Position numbers and translations under genes: made by a program | The notes under the pieces: model-generated | The model's input: the letters and a program-made list of their open reading frames with translations, nothing else | Databases searched by the model: none | What the model was told of the DNA's origin: nothing | Source of the DNA: Pseudogemmobacter bohemicus | Lineage (GTDB): Bacteria; Pseudomonadota; Alphaproteobacteria; Rhodobacterales; Rhodobacteraceae | NCBI RefSeq assembly: GCF_003290025.1 | Contig: NZ_QNHG01000002.1 | Location: forward strand, 896,417-960,416 | Length of the DNA stretch: 64,000 nucleotides | Direction of reading: 5' to 3' | In this document: positions 17,874 through 26,609 of the stretch, piece by piece | How the letters are laid out: each line of letters opens with the position of its first letter | Position numbering within the stretch: the stretch's first letter is position 1

Positions 17874-19436
17874 ATGACCAAAGCACCGGATCCCCGCCTG
17901 CCCGCCTCCCAACCCGCTGTCGAGCTTCGCGGCATTGTGAAAACCTATGGCGCCTCGCAGGCTTTGCGCGGCGCGGATCTGGTGCTGCATCCGGGGCAGA
18001 TCCACGGGCTTGTCGGCCAGAACGGCGCCGGCAAGTCGACCATCATCCGCATTCTTGCCGGGATCGAACAGGCCGATCCTGGCTCGGGTCTGGTGCAGGT
18101 GTTCGGCGAAGCCGTCAGCCATCCCAGCCCCGAGGAGATGGAGCGGCGCGGCATCCATTTCATCCACCAGGACCGGCTGCTGGTGCCGACCGCCACCGTC
18201 GCCGAGGCCATCGCTTTGGGGCAGGAGCCGAAATTCGGCCCCTTCTACAATGGGCGCCGCGCCACGCGCCAGGCGGAAGCGCTGATCCGCCGGCATTTCG
18301 GGCTTGATATCCCCGGCAACCGGCTGATCCGCGACCTCTCGGCGGCGGAACAGAAGATCGTGCAGATCAGCCGCGCGCTGGCCTCGGATGCGCGGGTTCT
18401 GGTGCTGGACGAGCCGACCGCCGCCCTGGTGCGGCGCGAGGTCGAAAGTCTGTTCAGCGTGTTGCGCAACCTGCGGTCTCGCGGGCTGAGCATCCTTTTC
18501 ATCTCGCATTACATGGATGAGATCGAAGAGATCTGTGACCATGTCACCGTCTTCCACGACGGCCGCCATGTGGCCTCGCATCCGGTCGCCAGCACCTCGA
18601 TCCCCGAAATCGTCACCGAAATGGTCAATCGCGAGGTGGGCGAGCTTTACCCCCGCCGCAGCCACGCGCCCGGCGCCGTTGTGCTGAAGGTCGAGGGCCT
18701 TGGCCGCGACGGTGCCTTTTCGGATGTGGGTTTCGAACTGCGCGCAGGCGAGGTCCTGGGCATTTCCGGCCTGCTTGGATCGGGGGCGAAAGAAATCCTT
18801 GCGACGCTGTTCGGGCTTGCCCCCGCCGATCATGGACGGGTCACGCTGGAGGGGCGCCCCTATGCGCCGGGATCGGTGCGCGCGGCCGTCAGCCGGGGCG
18901 TCGTGCTGGTCCCCGAGGACCGGCGCCGCCAGGGGGTCTCGGTCTCGCATTCGATCCGCGAGAATATCACGCTCGGCAATCTCGGGCTGCTCAGCCGTCT
19001 GGGCCTTGTCAGCCGTTCCTCTGAACGCAGCCTTGCCGGGCGTGGTATCGCCGATCTTTCGATCCGCACCACCGGGCCGGATCAGAAAGTCGCGGCGCTG
19101 TCGGGCGGCAATCAGCAAAAGGTGGTGTTGTCGAAATGGCTGTCCTCGGGCGCCCGTGTCTATCTGCTGGATGAGCCGACCGTCGCCGTCGATGTCGGCG
19201 CCAAGGTCGAGATCTACACCGTGCTGAACCGGCTGGCATCCGAGGGTGCGGCGGTGATCGTGCTGTCATCCGACCTGCTGGAACTTGCGGGTCTTTGTGA
19301 CCGGGCGCTGATCATCCATCGCGGTCGCATTGCCGGGCGGTTCGAGGGCGAGACCCTGCGCCCGGAACTGATGCTGGCCGCCGCAAGCGGTGCCACCCCT
19401 CATCTGCCCGGACCCAATATGAAAGGAGCCGCGTGA
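17874..19436 (+). CDS. CUT2-type ABC transporter ATPase with two nucleotide-binding domains
   Basis: A 520-residue RbsA/XylG-like double ATPase. Domain 1 has Walker A GQNGAGKST, a degenerate signature LSAAEQKIVQISRAL and Walker B VLVLDEPTAAL. Domain 2 has a weakened Walker A (GLLGSGAKE), a full signature LSGGNQQKVVLSKWL and YLLDEPTVAVDVGA. This asymmetry is normal for the family. The ATG at 17874 lies seven bases after the binding-protein stop. It energises import through the two downstream permeases. Confidence 0.92.
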   Translation: MTKAPDPRLPASQPAVELRGIVKTYGASQALRGADLVLHPGQIHGLVGQNGAGKSTIIRILAGIEQADPGSGLVQVFGEAVSHPSPEEMERRGIHFIHQDRLLVPTATVAEAIALGQEPKFGPFYNGRRATRQAEALIRRHFGLDIPGNRLIRDLSAAEQKIVQISRALASDARVLVLDEPTAALVRREVESLFSVLRNLRSRGLSILFISHYMDEIEEICDHVTVFHDGRHVASHPVASTSIPEIVTEMVNREVGELYPRRSHAPGAVVLKVEGLGRDGAFSDVGFELRAGEVLGISGLLGSGAKEILATLFGLAPADHGRVTLEGRPYAPGSVRAAVSRGVVLVPEDRRRQGVSVSHSIRENITLGNLGLLSRLGLVSRSSERSLAGRGIADLSIRTTGPDQKVAALSGGNQQKVVLSKWLSSGARVYLLDEPTVAVDVGAKVEIYTVLNRLASEGAAVIVLSSDLLELAGLCDRALIIHRGRIAGRFEGETLRPELMLAAASGATPHLPGPNMKGAA

Positions 19437-20458
19437 TGACGCTGGCGCAAACCGAAATTACTCTGCCGGGGCCTGGACCGGGCCGGGTCAGGGCCTGGAC
19501 CGCCACGCTTTCCGGCGGCGATGTGACAAGGCTGGTCGCGCTGGCCACGGTGGCGCTGGTCTTCATCGGCTTTGCGGTCACGACACGAGGGTTCTTTACC
19601 AGCTGGAACATCCTCAATGTGATCGAGCAATCGGCGATCCCGGGGATCCTTGCGCTGGCAATGGCGCTGGTGATCCTGACCGGCGGATCGGATGTGCAGA
19701 CCGGCGGCATCGACCTGTCGCTGGCGGCCAATATGGGGCTTTCCGCCGCGATCTTCGCGGTCGCGCTGCGCGCCGGCTGGGGTGAACCTGCCGCCCTGGC
19801 CGCCACATTGGGCGCGGGCATGCTGGTCGGCGTGGTGAACGGGCTGGCGGTGGTGCGGCTTGGCATCCTGCCGCTGCTGGCGACCCTGGCCATGAGCAAT
19901 ATCGTCGGCGGCCTGGAGCTGGTTCTGACCGAAAACACGGTAATCCCAGCGACATCACCGATCCTGAATGTGCTTTCCGCCGGCAGTTTCCTTGGCCTGT
20001 CCAGCCTGACCTGGGTGCTGATCCTGGTCAGCACTCTCGCCGCTGTTATCCTCCATGCCAGCCCGCCGGGCCTGCGCCTCTATGCGACCGGCGGTCACCC
20101 CGAAGCCGCGCGCGCCGCCGGCGTCTCCGTGGGACGGTTGATCCTGGGCAGCTATGCGGTGGCCGGCTTCACCGCCGCCTTCGCCGCCATTCTCAGCGTT
20201 TCGCGGTTGTCGGCCTCCTCGACCGGCACCGGCGAGATGCTGCTCTCGATCCTTGCCGCGGCCTTGCTGGGAACGGTGTTTTCCCGGCGCGGAGTGCCGA
20301 CTGTTGCCGGCACATTGATTGCGGTGCTGTTCATCGGCTTCCTGTCCAACGGCTTCCAGCTGAAGGGCCTGTCGAGCAACTGGGTCTCGGGCGTCCAGGG
20401 CGCGCTGATCCTTGCCGTGGTCGCCGCCACCGCGCTGAACCGCCGCAAAGGGGGCTGA
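19436..20458 (+). CDS. CUT2-type ABC transporter permease 1
   Basis: A 340-residue RbsC-family inner-membrane permease with about 8-10 hydrophobic segments and the family motif GGIDLSLAANMGLS. The ATG at 19436 overlaps the ATPase stop by one base (TGATG) and has an AGGAG site; a GTG at 19433 is the alternative. It forms the import channel with the next permease. Confidence 0.9.
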   Translation: MTLAQTEITLPGPGPGRVRAWTATLSGGDVTRLVALATVALVFIGFAVTTRGFFTSWNILNVIEQSAIPGILALAMALVILTGGSDVQTGGIDLSLAANMGLSAAIFAVALRAGWGEPAALAATLGAGMLVGVVNGLAVVRLGILPLLATLAMSNIVGGLELVLTENTVIPATSPILNVLSAGSFLGLSSLTWVLILVSTLAAVILHASPPGLRLYATGGHPEAARAAGVSVGRLILGSYAVAGFTAAFAAILSVSRLSASSTGTGEMLLSILAAALLGTVFSRRGVPTVAGTLIAVLFIGFLSNGFQLKGLSSNWVSGVQGALILAVVAATALNRRKGG

Positions 20459-20461
20459 GAC

Positions 20462-21442
20462 ATGAGCATCGCATTGCCCCGCGCCGGGCTGATCGGCGAG
20501 AGACTGGCGGCATCGGCCCTGCTGATCGCCTTTGCCGGGCTGTTCCTGTTCTTTGCGCTTTCCGCCCCGGCCTTCCTGACCGCCGGCAATCTGAAGAACA
20601 TCCTTGTCAACAATGTCGCCATCCTGGGCGTGGTCGCCATCGGCATGACCTTTGTGGTGAAATCCGGCGGCATCGACCTTTCGACCGGCGTGGCGCTGGA
20701 TGCGGCGGGCTTTGGCTTCGCCTTCGCGCTGACCGCCGCAATCGCCGCGCCGCTGGCGATCAGTCTGGGGCTGGCGGCGGCCCTGGTGGTGGGGGCGGTC
20801 AATGTGCTGTTGATCGCCAGGCTGCGGCTGAACCCGTTCCTTGCCACGCTTGCGCTGTTGTTCATCGGCCAGTCGGCGCAAAGGCTGCTGACCGGCGGCG
20901 GCAGCCCGATCTATCTGGGCAACCGCTCTTACGCCGATGTGCTGGGGGCGATCGGGCGGTCCGATCTGCTGGGCATTCCGACCCCGGTGATCGTGCTGGC
21001 GCTGGTGGCGGCGCTGGCCTTTGTGATCCTGCATCGCGGGCGGCTGGGGCGCGAGATTTCGGCCATCGGCGCCGCCCCCGAGGCTGCGCATTATTCCGGC
21101 ATCAGCACCACCTTTGTTCTGGCCCGCGTCTGGCTGATCGCAGCGCTTCTCAGCGGCATTGCCGGCATCCTTCTGACCGCGACGGTGCGCTCTTACATCC
21201 CGATGTCGGGGAATGGCTATCTGCTGGATGCCATTGGCGCCGCGTTCATCGGCACGACGCTGAGGCGCGACGGGCGGCCCTCGGTGCATGGAACGCTGAT
21301 CGGCGTTTTGCTGCTGGGTGTGGTCCGGAACGGGCTCTTGCTGATCGGGTGGAATTTCTACTGGCAACAGGTCGGGATTGGCGTCCTCGTCTTTGCTGTG
21401 CTGGCGCTGAGCTATGGGTTGCGGCGAGAGGGACGACATTGA
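20462..21442 (+). CDS. CUT2-type ABC transporter permease 2
   Basis: A 326-residue RbsC-family permease with the motif SGGIDLSTGVALD and many transmembrane segments. It follows permease 1 after three bases, and its stop overlaps the next start (TGATG). Two different permease genes imply a heterodimeric channel, as in AI-2-type (LsrC/LsrD) and some polyol importers. Confidence 0.9.
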   Translation: MSIALPRAGLIGERLAASALLIAFAGLFLFFALSAPAFLTAGNLKNILVNNVAILGVVAIGMTFVVKSGGIDLSTGVALDAAGFGFAFALTAAIAAPLAISLGLAAALVVGAVNVLLIARLRLNPFLATLALLFIGQSAQRLLTGGGSPIYLGNRSYADVLGAIGRSDLLGIPTPVIVLALVAALAFVILHRGRLGREISAIGAAPEAAHYSGISTTFVLARVWLIAALLSGIAGILLTATVRSYIPMSGNGYLLDAIGAAFIGTTLRRDGRPSVHGTLIGVLLLGVVRNGLLLIGWNFYWQQVGIGVLVFAVLALSYGLRREGRH

Positions 21443-22674
21443 TGAACACTTATTCATATATCGCGGATGGACAGGATGAAGCGGCGCATTACGCTGCGCT
21501 CTCTGCCCGCTTTCAGCCGGTTTTCGACCGCATCGCCGAAGGGGCCGTCACGCGCGAGACTAACCGCACCCTGCCGCATGAGCCGATTGCATGGCTGAAA
21601 GAGGCTGGTTTCACCCGCATCCGGGTGCCGCAGGCCCATGGTGGCGATGGCGCTTCGATCACCGTTCAGGCGCGGCTGCTGATCGACTTGGCCGAGGCGG
21701 ATTCCAATATCCCCCAGGCGCTGCGCGCGCATGTCTCGATGGTCGAGGATGCGCTGAACCGCCCCGCAGACGAAGCCGCGCCCTGGCTCCGGCGCTTTGC
21801 TGCGGGGGAGACCTTCGGCAGCGCCTGGACCGAGCTGGGCAATGCGCAGGGCGAGGTGCAGACCCGTCTGCGCCCGGATGGGGCAGGGGGCTGGCTGCTG
21901 TCGGGGCAGAAATTCTACTCGACCGGCACGCTTTTTGCCGACTGGATCGACGTTTTCGCCCGCGACGGTGAGACCGGCGCCGATGTGATCGCGCTGGTGC
22001 CGGCAAAGGCGGCGGGCGTGACGCGGGTGGATGACTGGAAGGGCTTTGGTCAAAGCCTGACCGGCAGCGGCACCACGCGGTTTGAGGCGGTGCGGCTGAC
22101 GGCGGATCAGGTGGTGCCGTTCCGCGCGCGATTCACCTATCAGACCGCCTTTTACCAGCTGATCCTGAATATCACCCAGGCCGGCATCGCCCGCGCCACC
22201 CTGCGCGACGGCGCCGGGGCGGTGCGTGCGCGGCGGCGCGGTTTCAGCCATGCCAGCGCCGCACTGCCGGCCGAAGATCCGCAGATCCAGCAGGTGATCG
22301 GGCGGCTTTCGGTCACCGCTTTCGCGGTAGAGGCGGCGGTGCTGGCCTCGGCCCGCAGCCTTGATGCGGTTTATGAGGCGCTCAGCACCGGGGCGCCGGC
22401 TGAGGTGCTGATCATCCGGGCCGAGCTTGATGCGGGCCGCGCCCAGGCGCTGGCAAGCCAGCTGGTGCCGGCAGCGGCGACGCAGTTCTTCGATGCGCTT
22501 GGCGCCTCGGCCACCGACCGCGATGCTGCCCTTGACCGGCACTGGCGGAACAGCCGCACCATCGCGCAGCACAATCCTGCGATCTTCAAAGAGCGGGTGA
22601 TCGGCGACCACGCGATCAATGGCACGCCGCCCGTAGGGCTGTGGCAGGTGGGCGAGGTGGCGGCGAAGGCCTGA
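21442..22674 (+). CDS. acyl-CoA dehydrogenase-fold flavin monooxygenase (DszC/SfnB-like)
   Basis: The start was set at the ATG overlapping the permease stop; the frame upstream is permease sequence in another register. The 410-residue protein has the acyl-CoA dehydrogenase fold: N-terminal helices with FTRIRVPQAHGGDG, a mid beta-domain with GSAWTELGNAQGE and LSGQKFYSTG, and a C-terminal helical domain ending in a D-x-x-H-x-R-N-S-R-T pattern seen in DszC/SfnB-type monooxygenases. Such enzymes use reduced flavin on sulfur compounds. With the first gene it gives two flavin monooxygenases around one importer. Confidence 0.85.
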   Translation: MNTYSYIADGQDEAAHYAALSARFQPVFDRIAEGAVTRETNRTLPHEPIAWLKEAGFTRIRVPQAHGGDGASITVQARLLIDLAEADSNIPQALRAHVSMVEDALNRPADEAAPWLRRFAAGETFGSAWTELGNAQGEVQTRLRPDGAGGWLLSGQKFYSTGTLFADWIDVFARDGETGADVIALVPAKAAGVTRVDDWKGFGQSLTGSGTTRFEAVRLTADQVVPFRARFTYQTAFYQLILNITQAGIARATLRDGAGAVRARRRGFSHASAALPAEDPQIQQVIGRLSVTAFAVEAAVLASARSLDAVYEALSTGAPAEVLIIRAELDAGRAQALASQLVPAAATQFFDALGASATDRDAALDRHWRNSRTIAQHNPAIFKERVIGDHAINGTPPVGLWQVGEVAAKA

Positions 22675-22684
22675 TCCTCAGGCC
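22668..22684. terminator. short hairpin between convergent operons
   Basis: GGCCTGA and TCAGGCC pair over a 3-base loop; the arms contain the stop codons of both convergent genes. There is no T tract, so termination strength is doubtful. Confidence 0.35.
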
Positions 22685-23733
22685 ATCAGCCGGTCATCAA
22701 GGTATAGCCGCAGCCGCCCCGGATCCAGCGCGATGCCGGCGGTATCGCCGGGCACGAGCCCGGTGCCGGCGGGTGCGCGCAGCCGGATTTCGCCCGCCGG
22801 ATGGCGGATCGCAATGATCTCATCCAGCCCTTCGAACCACAGGCGGGTGACGGTGCCCGACAGTATGGCATCCGCTGTGGCGAGGCGCGCATGTTCGGGC
22901 CGGAAGCCAAGGCTCAGCGCGCTTCCGGCCCCTTCCGGCAGCGGCATGGAAAGCCCGGTGCCCGGCACCACTGCCGCGCCCCCCTGCGCGGTGGCGGGCA
23001 GGAAATTCATCGCCGGTGCGCCGATGAAACTGCCGACATGCCGTGTCAGCGGGCGCTCGAACAGGTCTCGGGGGCTGCCGGCCTGCACCACCTCGCCGGT
23101 ATTCATCACGATCACCTCTTCGGCGAAGGTCATCGCCTCGGTCTGGTCATGTGTCACCAGCACCATGGTCACCCCGAATTCCGCGTTTATTTCCTTGAGG
23201 ATGCGGCGCAGCTCGAATTTCTGCTGCGGGTCGATCACGGTCAGCGGCTCATCCAGCAGGATCGCCGCCACATCGTCGCGCACAAGGCCGCGCCCCAGCG
23301 AGACCAGCTGTTTCTGATCCGCCGTCAGCGCATTGGCGGGGCGGTTCAACGCGCCGGTCAGACCGAGACGTTCGGCAATCGCCTCGACCCTTTTACGGCG
23401 ATGCGCGGCGGGCACCCCCTGGCAAACCAGCGGGAAGCCAAGATTCTGCCCCACCGTCATCGAGCGATAGATCACCGGCACCTGAAACACCTGGGCGATC
23501 CTGCGCCGCCCGGTGTCGAAAGCGGTCACATCCTGGCCGTCAAACAGCACCCGCCCCTCAGACGGGCGAATGAGACCCGAGATGATGTTCAGCATCGTTG
23601 ATTTGCCGCAACCCGAGGGGCCGAGCAGCGCATAGGTCCCCCCCGAGCGCCAGATCATATCCAGCGGCTTCAGCGCATAGGTGCCGCCCGGGCTGTAGCG
23701 ATGGGCAAGGGTCTCCAGCCGGATCTCAGCCAT
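22678..23733 (-). CDS. CUT1-type ABC transporter ATPase (second of two)
   Basis: The chosen start (23733) has a strong G-rich ribosome site and gives MAEIRLETLAHRY; 351 residues. MalK/UgpC-like: Walker A GPSGCGKST, Walker B AAILLDEPLTV, switch His in VTHDQTEAMTF, and a C-terminal TOBE domain. The signature motif is degenerate (NALTADQKQLVSLGRGL instead of LSGGQ), as also seen in GlpS/GlpT-type glycerol transporter ATPases. It overlaps the upstream ATPase gene by eight bases. Two distinct ATPases in one operon suggest an asymmetric heterodimer. Confidence 0.85.
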   Translation of the reverse strand: MAEIRLETLAHRYSPGGTYALKPLDMIWRSGGTYALLGPSGCGKSTMLNIISGLIRPSEGRVLFDGQDVTAFDTGRRRIAQVFQVPVIYRSMTVGQNLGFPLVCQGVPAAHRRKRVEAIAERLGLTGALNRPANALTADQKQLVSLGRGLVRDDVAAILLDEPLTVIDPQQKFELRRILKEINAEFGVTMVLVTHDQTEAMTFAEEVIVMNTGEVVQAGSPRDLFERPLTRHVGSFIGAPAMNFLPATAQGGAAVVPGTGLSMPLPEGAGSALSLGFRPEHARLATADAILSGTVTRLWFEGLDEIIAIRHPAGEIRLRAPAGTGLVPGDTAGIALDPGRLRLYLDDRLMA

Positions 23734-24778
23734 TCCGGCCCCCTTTCGCAATCAGCCTGCCATCCGGCCCATAGATCAGGGCCGCCTTGAAATCGGGTGT
23801 CACCACGAGGCTGCTGCCAAGGGCATGCTCAGCCACCTGGCGCTCCAGCATCACCAGCGGCTGCCCGCCCGCATCGAGATGGGTGACGGTTTCCGAGCCG
23901 GAAACCTCGGTCAGGGCAACGCGGGTCATCAGGCTGCCGCCCTGGCGGATGTCTTCCGCCCTGAGCGCCAGGGTGTAGCGGCCAGGCGGCAGGGGGGGCA
24001 GCAGATCGCGGGGTGCAGGGCCGAGATGGTCCAGCACAAGGGTCGTGTCGCTGACCGCAGCCCCCAGCAGATTGACCGGCGGGTCATTGACCACCCGCGC
24101 CGCATCCAGCGTTTCCGGCGCGGCGAAGACCGCGCGCGGTGCGCCCGATTGCAGCGCCCGGCCCTCGGCCATCAGCACGACCTGATCGCCCATCCGCAGC
24201 GCCTCACGCGGGTCGGTCGAGGCATAGATCACCGTGGTGCCGCTGGCTTGCAGCAGGGCGGAGAGTTCCTCGCGCATCCCCTCGCGCAGGTTGTAGTCGA
24301 GGTTCACGAAGGGCTCATCCAGCAAGAGGATCGGGGCGCCCTTGACCAAAGCGCGGGCGATGGCGACGCGCTGCTGCTGGCCGCCGGACAGTTCGGACGG
24401 GCGGCGGGAGGCCATTTGCGACAGGCCCACCCGGCCCAGCATATCGCGCGCGGTCTCGCGCGCTGCCGCCTTTGCCTCGCCCCGCCGCATCAGCGGGAAG
24501 GCGAGGTTATCCAGCACATTCAGATGCGGGTAGTTGATGAATTGCTGCGTCACCATCGCGACCGGGCGCTGCCAGGGGGCCAGGCGCGACCAGTCCTCGC
24601 CGTTGAAACGGATCTGCCCGGTGGGCTGCGCCAGCCCGGCAATCGCGCGCAAAAGCGTGGTCTTGCCGGCGCCGGTGCGGCCCAGCAGTGTGGTCAGCCC
24701 GGGTCTGAATGCAAGGCTGATCCCGGCCAGATGCGGCACGCCGGATTCTGTGAGGGTGAGGTCTGAGAGGCTCAGCAT
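23726..24778 (-). CDS. CUT1-type ABC transporter ATPase (first of two)
   Basis: A 350-residue MalK-like ATPase starting at the ATG overlapping the permease stop by one base. Walker A GRTGAGKTT, signature LSGGQQQRVAIARAL, Walker B ILLLDEPFVNLD, and a C-terminal TOBE region. The switch-loop His is replaced: the usual V-T-H-D-Q reads YASTDPREAL, so this ATPase may be the less active partner. Two-ATPase arrangements of this kind are known for the rhizobial glycerol importer GlpSTPQV. Confidence 0.87.
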   Translation of the reverse strand: MLSLSDLTLTESGVPHLAGISLAFRPGLTTLLGRTGAGKTTLLRAIAGLAQPTGQIRFNGEDWSRLAPWQRPVAMVTQQFINYPHLNVLDNLAFPLMRRGEAKAAARETARDMLGRVGLSQMASRRPSELSGGQQQRVAIARALVKGAPILLLDEPFVNLDYNLREGMREELSALLQASGTTVIYASTDPREALRMGDQVVLMAEGRALQSGAPRAVFAAPETLDAARVVNDPPVNLLGAAVSDTTLVLDHLGPAPRDLLPPLPPGRYTLALRAEDIRQGGSLMTRVALTEVSGSETVTHLDAGGQPLVMLERQVAEHALGSSLVVTPDFKAALIYGPDGRLIAKGGRNG

Positions 24779-25620
24779 CAGCGCACCGCCCCGGCCAGGC
24801 CGCCCTTCGCGAGGAAACGCTCGACCACGAAGGCCAGGACCGCGAGTGGCGCGACCGAGACGATGGCGGCGGCGGAAAGCGACCACCAGGGCGTGACGGA
24901 AGAGTTCAGCGCGACGATGGAGACCGGCAGCAGCTGTGTCTCGGTAAAAGTCAGCGTGAAGGCAAAGAAGAAGTCGTTCCAGCCGAAGATCAGGCAGAAC
25001 ATCCCCGCGACCACCAGGCCCGGAAGCACATTGGGCAGGATCACCCGGAAAAAGGTGGTCACCGGCGTGCAGCCATCCATCCAGGCCATCTCATCCAGGG
25101 CGCGCGGGATGGTGTTGAAAAAATCCACCATCACCCAGACCGCGATCGGCATCAGGGCTGCAACATAGACGAGGATCAGCCCCGCAAGGCTGTCGAGCAG
25201 CCCCAGCCAGCGCAGCATCAGGAAGAACGGGATCGCCAGCACGATGGGCGGCATGATCCGCTGCGAGATGAAGAAGAAGGTGATGTCCCCGTTGCGCAGC
25301 GGCCCGGCGCGGAAGGTAAAGCGCGACAACCCGTATGCGGCCAGCGTTCCCAGCACCAGCGCGATCACCGAGGCCGAGCCGGTGACGATGACCGAGTTGA
25401 TGTAAGGCTTCACGATATTGATGCCGCCCGCGCCGCCGAACAGCGACTTCCAGCCGGCGAGCGAGGGTTCAAACTGCGCCCAGGGGAGCCAGGTCGCGCC
25501 ACCGGTGACGGCGTTCGAGGTTTTGAAACTTGTCGAGAGCATCCAGAGAAACGGGAAGATCACGAAGGCTGACCAGAGCGTTACGGCAAGGTATTTCAGC
25601 GCGAGATACAGCGTTTTCAT
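24778..25620 (-). CDS. CUT1-type ABC permease (MalG-like)
   Basis: A 280-residue permease with six predicted transmembrane segments and the EAA motif region DEMAWMDGCTPVTTFF followed by RVILP. It overlaps the partner permease by four bases (ATGA), so the pair is coupled. It forms the import channel with the MalF-like protein. Confidence 0.9.
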   Translation of the reverse strand: MKTLYLALKYLAVTLWSAFVIFPFLWMLSTSFKTSNAVTGGATWLPWAQFEPSLAGWKSLFGGAGGINIVKPYINSVIVTGSASVIALVLGTLAAYGLSRFTFRAGPLRNGDITFFFISQRIMPPIVLAIPFFLMLRWLGLLDSLAGLILVYVAALMPIAVWVMVDFFNTIPRALDEMAWMDGCTPVTTFFRVILPNVLPGLVVAGMFCLIFGWNDFFFAFTLTFTETQLLPVSIVALNSSVTPWWSLSAAAIVSVAPLAVLAFVVERFLAKGGLAGAVR

Positions 25621-26486
25621 GCATTCGCCCCCCGCACCATCAGCCGCATCAGGGCTTTCGCGATCAGGGTCAGAGCCACCGCCATGATGATCAGATAGGT
25701 CAGCGACAGGGCCGCCGAATAGCCGATCTGGAAATCACGCATCCCCCGGATATAGATGTAGTAACTTACTGTTTCGGTTGAGGTTCCCGGGCCGCCCGAG
25801 GTCAGGACATAGACCGTTTCCATGATCTTTGACGCCTCGATCGCGCGGATCAGGATGGCACCCACGGATATGGCGCCCATCATCGGGAAGGTCACAGAAA
25901 GGAAGGTGCGGATCGGCCCGGCACCATCGACTTTCGCGGCGAGATAGGGCTCGGATGGCAGCGACAGAAGGCCCGCAAGCAAGAGAAGGAACATGAAGGG
26001 CGTCCATTGCCAGATCTCGACAATCATCACGGCGGCGAAGGCAAAGCCCGGTTGCGACAGCCAGGGCTGCGCGCCGATGCCGATGGCGTTCAGGATCGGG
26101 TTCAGCGGCCCGAGGCTTTCATGGAAGATCGTCCGCCATATCACCGACATCACCACCGGCGTCGTCATCATCGGCACGAGGAACAGCACCCGGAAGAAGC
26201 GCCGCGCGGCGATCTCGCGCCACACGAGCAGCGCCAGCGCGAAACCCAGCACATATTGGATCAGCACGGTCGAAACGGACAGCAGCGAGAGGCGCCACAA
26301 AGCCTCCCAATAGCGGGCATCTTCCCACATGCGGGCATACATCGCGCCGCCGGCATTGTTCAGCCCCGGATTGTAGACATCCCAGGAGGAAAAGCTGACG
26401 CGGATGGTGAAGAGGAGCGGGAACAGGATCACCGCGATCAGCACCAGCAGGCCGGGCAGCAGGAAGATGTATTTCTGGCGGTACAT
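25617..26486 (-). CDS. CUT1-type ABC permease (MalF-like)
   Basis: A 289-residue permease: N-terminal KYIFLLPGLLVLIAVILFPL, six membrane segments, and an EAA-type loop (AAKVDGAGPIRTFLSVTFPM). It lies 123 bases after the binding-protein gene, with a G/C hairpin between them, and overlaps the MalG-like gene. Confidence 0.9.
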   Translation of the reverse strand: MYRQKYIFLLPGLLVLIAVILFPLLFTIRVSFSSWDVYNPGLNNAGGAMYARMWEDARYWEALWRLSLLSVSTVLIQYVLGFALALLVWREIAARRFFRVLFLVPMMTTPVVMSVIWRTIFHESLGPLNPILNAIGIGAQPWLSQPGFAFAAVMIVEIWQWTPFMFLLLLAGLLSLPSEPYLAAKVDGAGPIRTFLSVTFPMMGAISVGAILIRAIEASKIMETVYVLTSGGPGTSTETVSYYIYIRGMRDFQIGYSAALSLTYLIIMAVALTLIAKALMRLMVRGANA

Positions 26487-26569
26487 GGCGCTCCTCGTGG
26501 CAGGGACGGCTGGCTGTCTGGTTCCGACGGGATGCGGAGCACTGGATGGCTGGCCGGATATGCAAAAGC

Positions 26570-26591
26570 GGAGGGCCGGGCACGGCCCTCC
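26570..26591 (-). other. intercistronic hairpin between binding protein and permease genes
   Basis: GGAGGGCC and GGCCCTCC form an 8-bp stem with a 6-base loop just after the binding-protein stop. Such stem-loops protect the upstream mRNA, giving more binding protein than permease. There is no T tract. Confidence 0.5.
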
Positions 26592-26609
26592 GGTTGCGGT
26601 CAGCCGCGA

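Noticed and set aside
15332-17935. 867-codon minus-strand frame opposite the luciferase-like and binding-protein genes
   Set aside because: The plus strand holds well-recognised proteins here; the antisense translation has no family pattern or ribosome site.
19955-21457. 500-codon minus-strand frame opposite the CUT2 permeases
   Set aside because: A Gln/Arg/Gly-rich translation, typical of antisense to hydrophobic high-GC genes.
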